Source: Promerops cafer (Eukaryota; Chordata; Aves; Passeriformes; Nectariniidae). From it: 64,000 nucleotides of DNA. The stretch is taken from contig VZSE01002700.1 in assembly GCA_013398275.1 (NCBI GenBank), positions 1,789,279 to 1,853,278 on the forward strand. The letters are read 5' to 3'. The notes beneath the pieces are model-generated. The model searched no databases, was not told the origin of the DNA, and worked only from the letters and a program-made list of their open reading frames with translations. The translations under genes were made by a program, and so were the position numbers. Below, one piece after another: positions 63,551 through 64,000 of the stretch. How positions within the stretch are numbered: the first letter of the stretch is position 1; each line of letters starts with the position of its first letter.

Positions 63551-63724
63551 CAAATGTATATTTAACACTTGTCCAGGGATTAGCGCAGCAGGATTGTCAT
63601 GTTATTCAGAGCCATGCCAAGTTCTTCTAGTTTAGTTGACTTGAATATAAGAAACAGATGTTGGGCCAATGTCCAGATCAGCAAACTTCCCTGACAGAGG
63701 AAAAAAAATATCCCATTTCTTTGT

Positions 63725-64000
63725 CCCTTGCCCGAGACAAAACGCCTTACGCTGTACCATCCTCTACGTCGAGGTGTGGGAAGGCATTGAGCCGGGAGCA
63801 GTCGCTAAAGGACATTTCCGAGAAGGAGGAAGGAAAGAGCAGGGCGCTTTTCGGGCCTGGAGAGGAAGTTGGGCGCCGGGCGCTGGCCGGGCCGGGTGCC
63901 GCGAGCGGAGCCGCCGGGAGGTGGCGCGGTCCCTGCGCGGATGGAGCGGCGGCGGCGGCGGGGATGCTGCCCGAGCGCTCGGGGTACGGGCGCACGGAGC
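63725..64000. promoter_or_regulatory. CpG island, cut by the right edge of the window
   Basis: The GC and CpG content jumps sharply from about 63725, with many CG dinucleotides, gccgggcgctggccgggccg and a short (CGG)5 tract at 63947-63961. No TATA box is evident. In birds such islands usually mark the promoter and first exon of a gene. On the minus strand it contains a plausible coding first exon (63758-63815). On the plus strand, frames from ATG 63941 and ATG 63964 stay open to the window edge. The island may therefore serve the minus-strand gene, a gene further right, or both. Confidence 0.88.
63758..63815 (-). CDS. candidate first coding exon, unrecognised minus-strand gene
   Basis: On the minus strand an ATG at 63815 with G at -3 starts the frame MSFSDCSRLNAFPHLDVED. 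Two donors are possible: gaggatg|gtacag (exon end 63758, phase 1) and acagc|gtaagg (exon end 63751, phase 2). The first fits the exon at 56202; the second has the better intron consensus. The same frame is open upstream to the window edge and is rich in Ala and Pro, so translation could begin further right. I chose the ATG because the composition changes there from CpG-island-like to ordinary coding-like. No signal peptide is seen. Confidence 0.33.

Larger units (their letters stand above)
56203..63724. other. large AT-rich stretch, probable first intron
   Basis: No exon is convincing in about 7.5 kb. It holds a CA-rich simple repeat (57652-57682), a 22-bp two-copy tandem repeat (58667-58710), a diverged 33-bp tandem pair (63477-63550), and segments around 59080-59480 and 60050-60850 that are dense in homeobox-type motifs. 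A 94-codon minus-strand frame at 61167-61451 has no acceptor. Confidence 0.4.

Overview
This looks like a stretch of a bird genome. It is AT-rich (roughly 35-40% GC by eye) and CpG-poor except at the right edge. The recognisable interspersed repeats are CR1-type LINE copies, many ending in the avian CR1 3' signature (an attctatgattct-like tail). I see no Alu, L1, B1 or other mammal-specific element, no bacterial-style operon and no CRISPR array. One 190-bp N gap and four single-N joins, several flanked by direct duplications, point to a draft assembly.

Layout. 1-4 kb: non-coding, with assembly joins. 4-11 kb: intergenic or intronic, with CR1 copies at 8.4-9.5 and 9.9-10.1 kb. 11.3-12.5 kb: three candidate minus-strand exons close together. 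13.9-14.1 kb: CR1. 14-22 kb: AT-rich non-coding sequence with possible conserved elements. 22.0 kb: a minus-strand candidate exon beside a CR1 tail and an old repeat. 23-37 kb: mostly featureless, with CR1 fragments and one minus-strand candidate exon at 32.9 kb. 37-56 kb: more minus-strand candidate exons (37.6, 39.2, 56.1 kb), an old plus-oriented CR1 near 42 kb and an old modular repeat at 54.6 kb. 56-63.7 kb: AT-rich sequence with homeobox-type motifs. 63.73-64.0 kb: a CpG island that runs off the right edge.

Main interpretation (inference, not proof). Nine minus-strand segments with GT-AG splice sites, from the CpG island at 63.8 kb down to 11.3 kb, can be joined with every splice phase matching. 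This gives about 691 bp of open reading frame (about 230 codons) with no stop and no end inside the window. I read this as the 5' part of a multi-exon minus-strand gene whose promoter is the CpG island and whose 3' part lies left of the window. I do not recognise the protein. Some links (the 25-bp and 36-bp microexons and the weak exon-1 donor) are poorly supported. Plus-strand pseudo-exons of similar quality exist (6.6, 21.1, 44.8 kb), so the false-positive rate of this kind of reading is high. Everything else is consistent with ordinary avian intronic or intergenic DNA.
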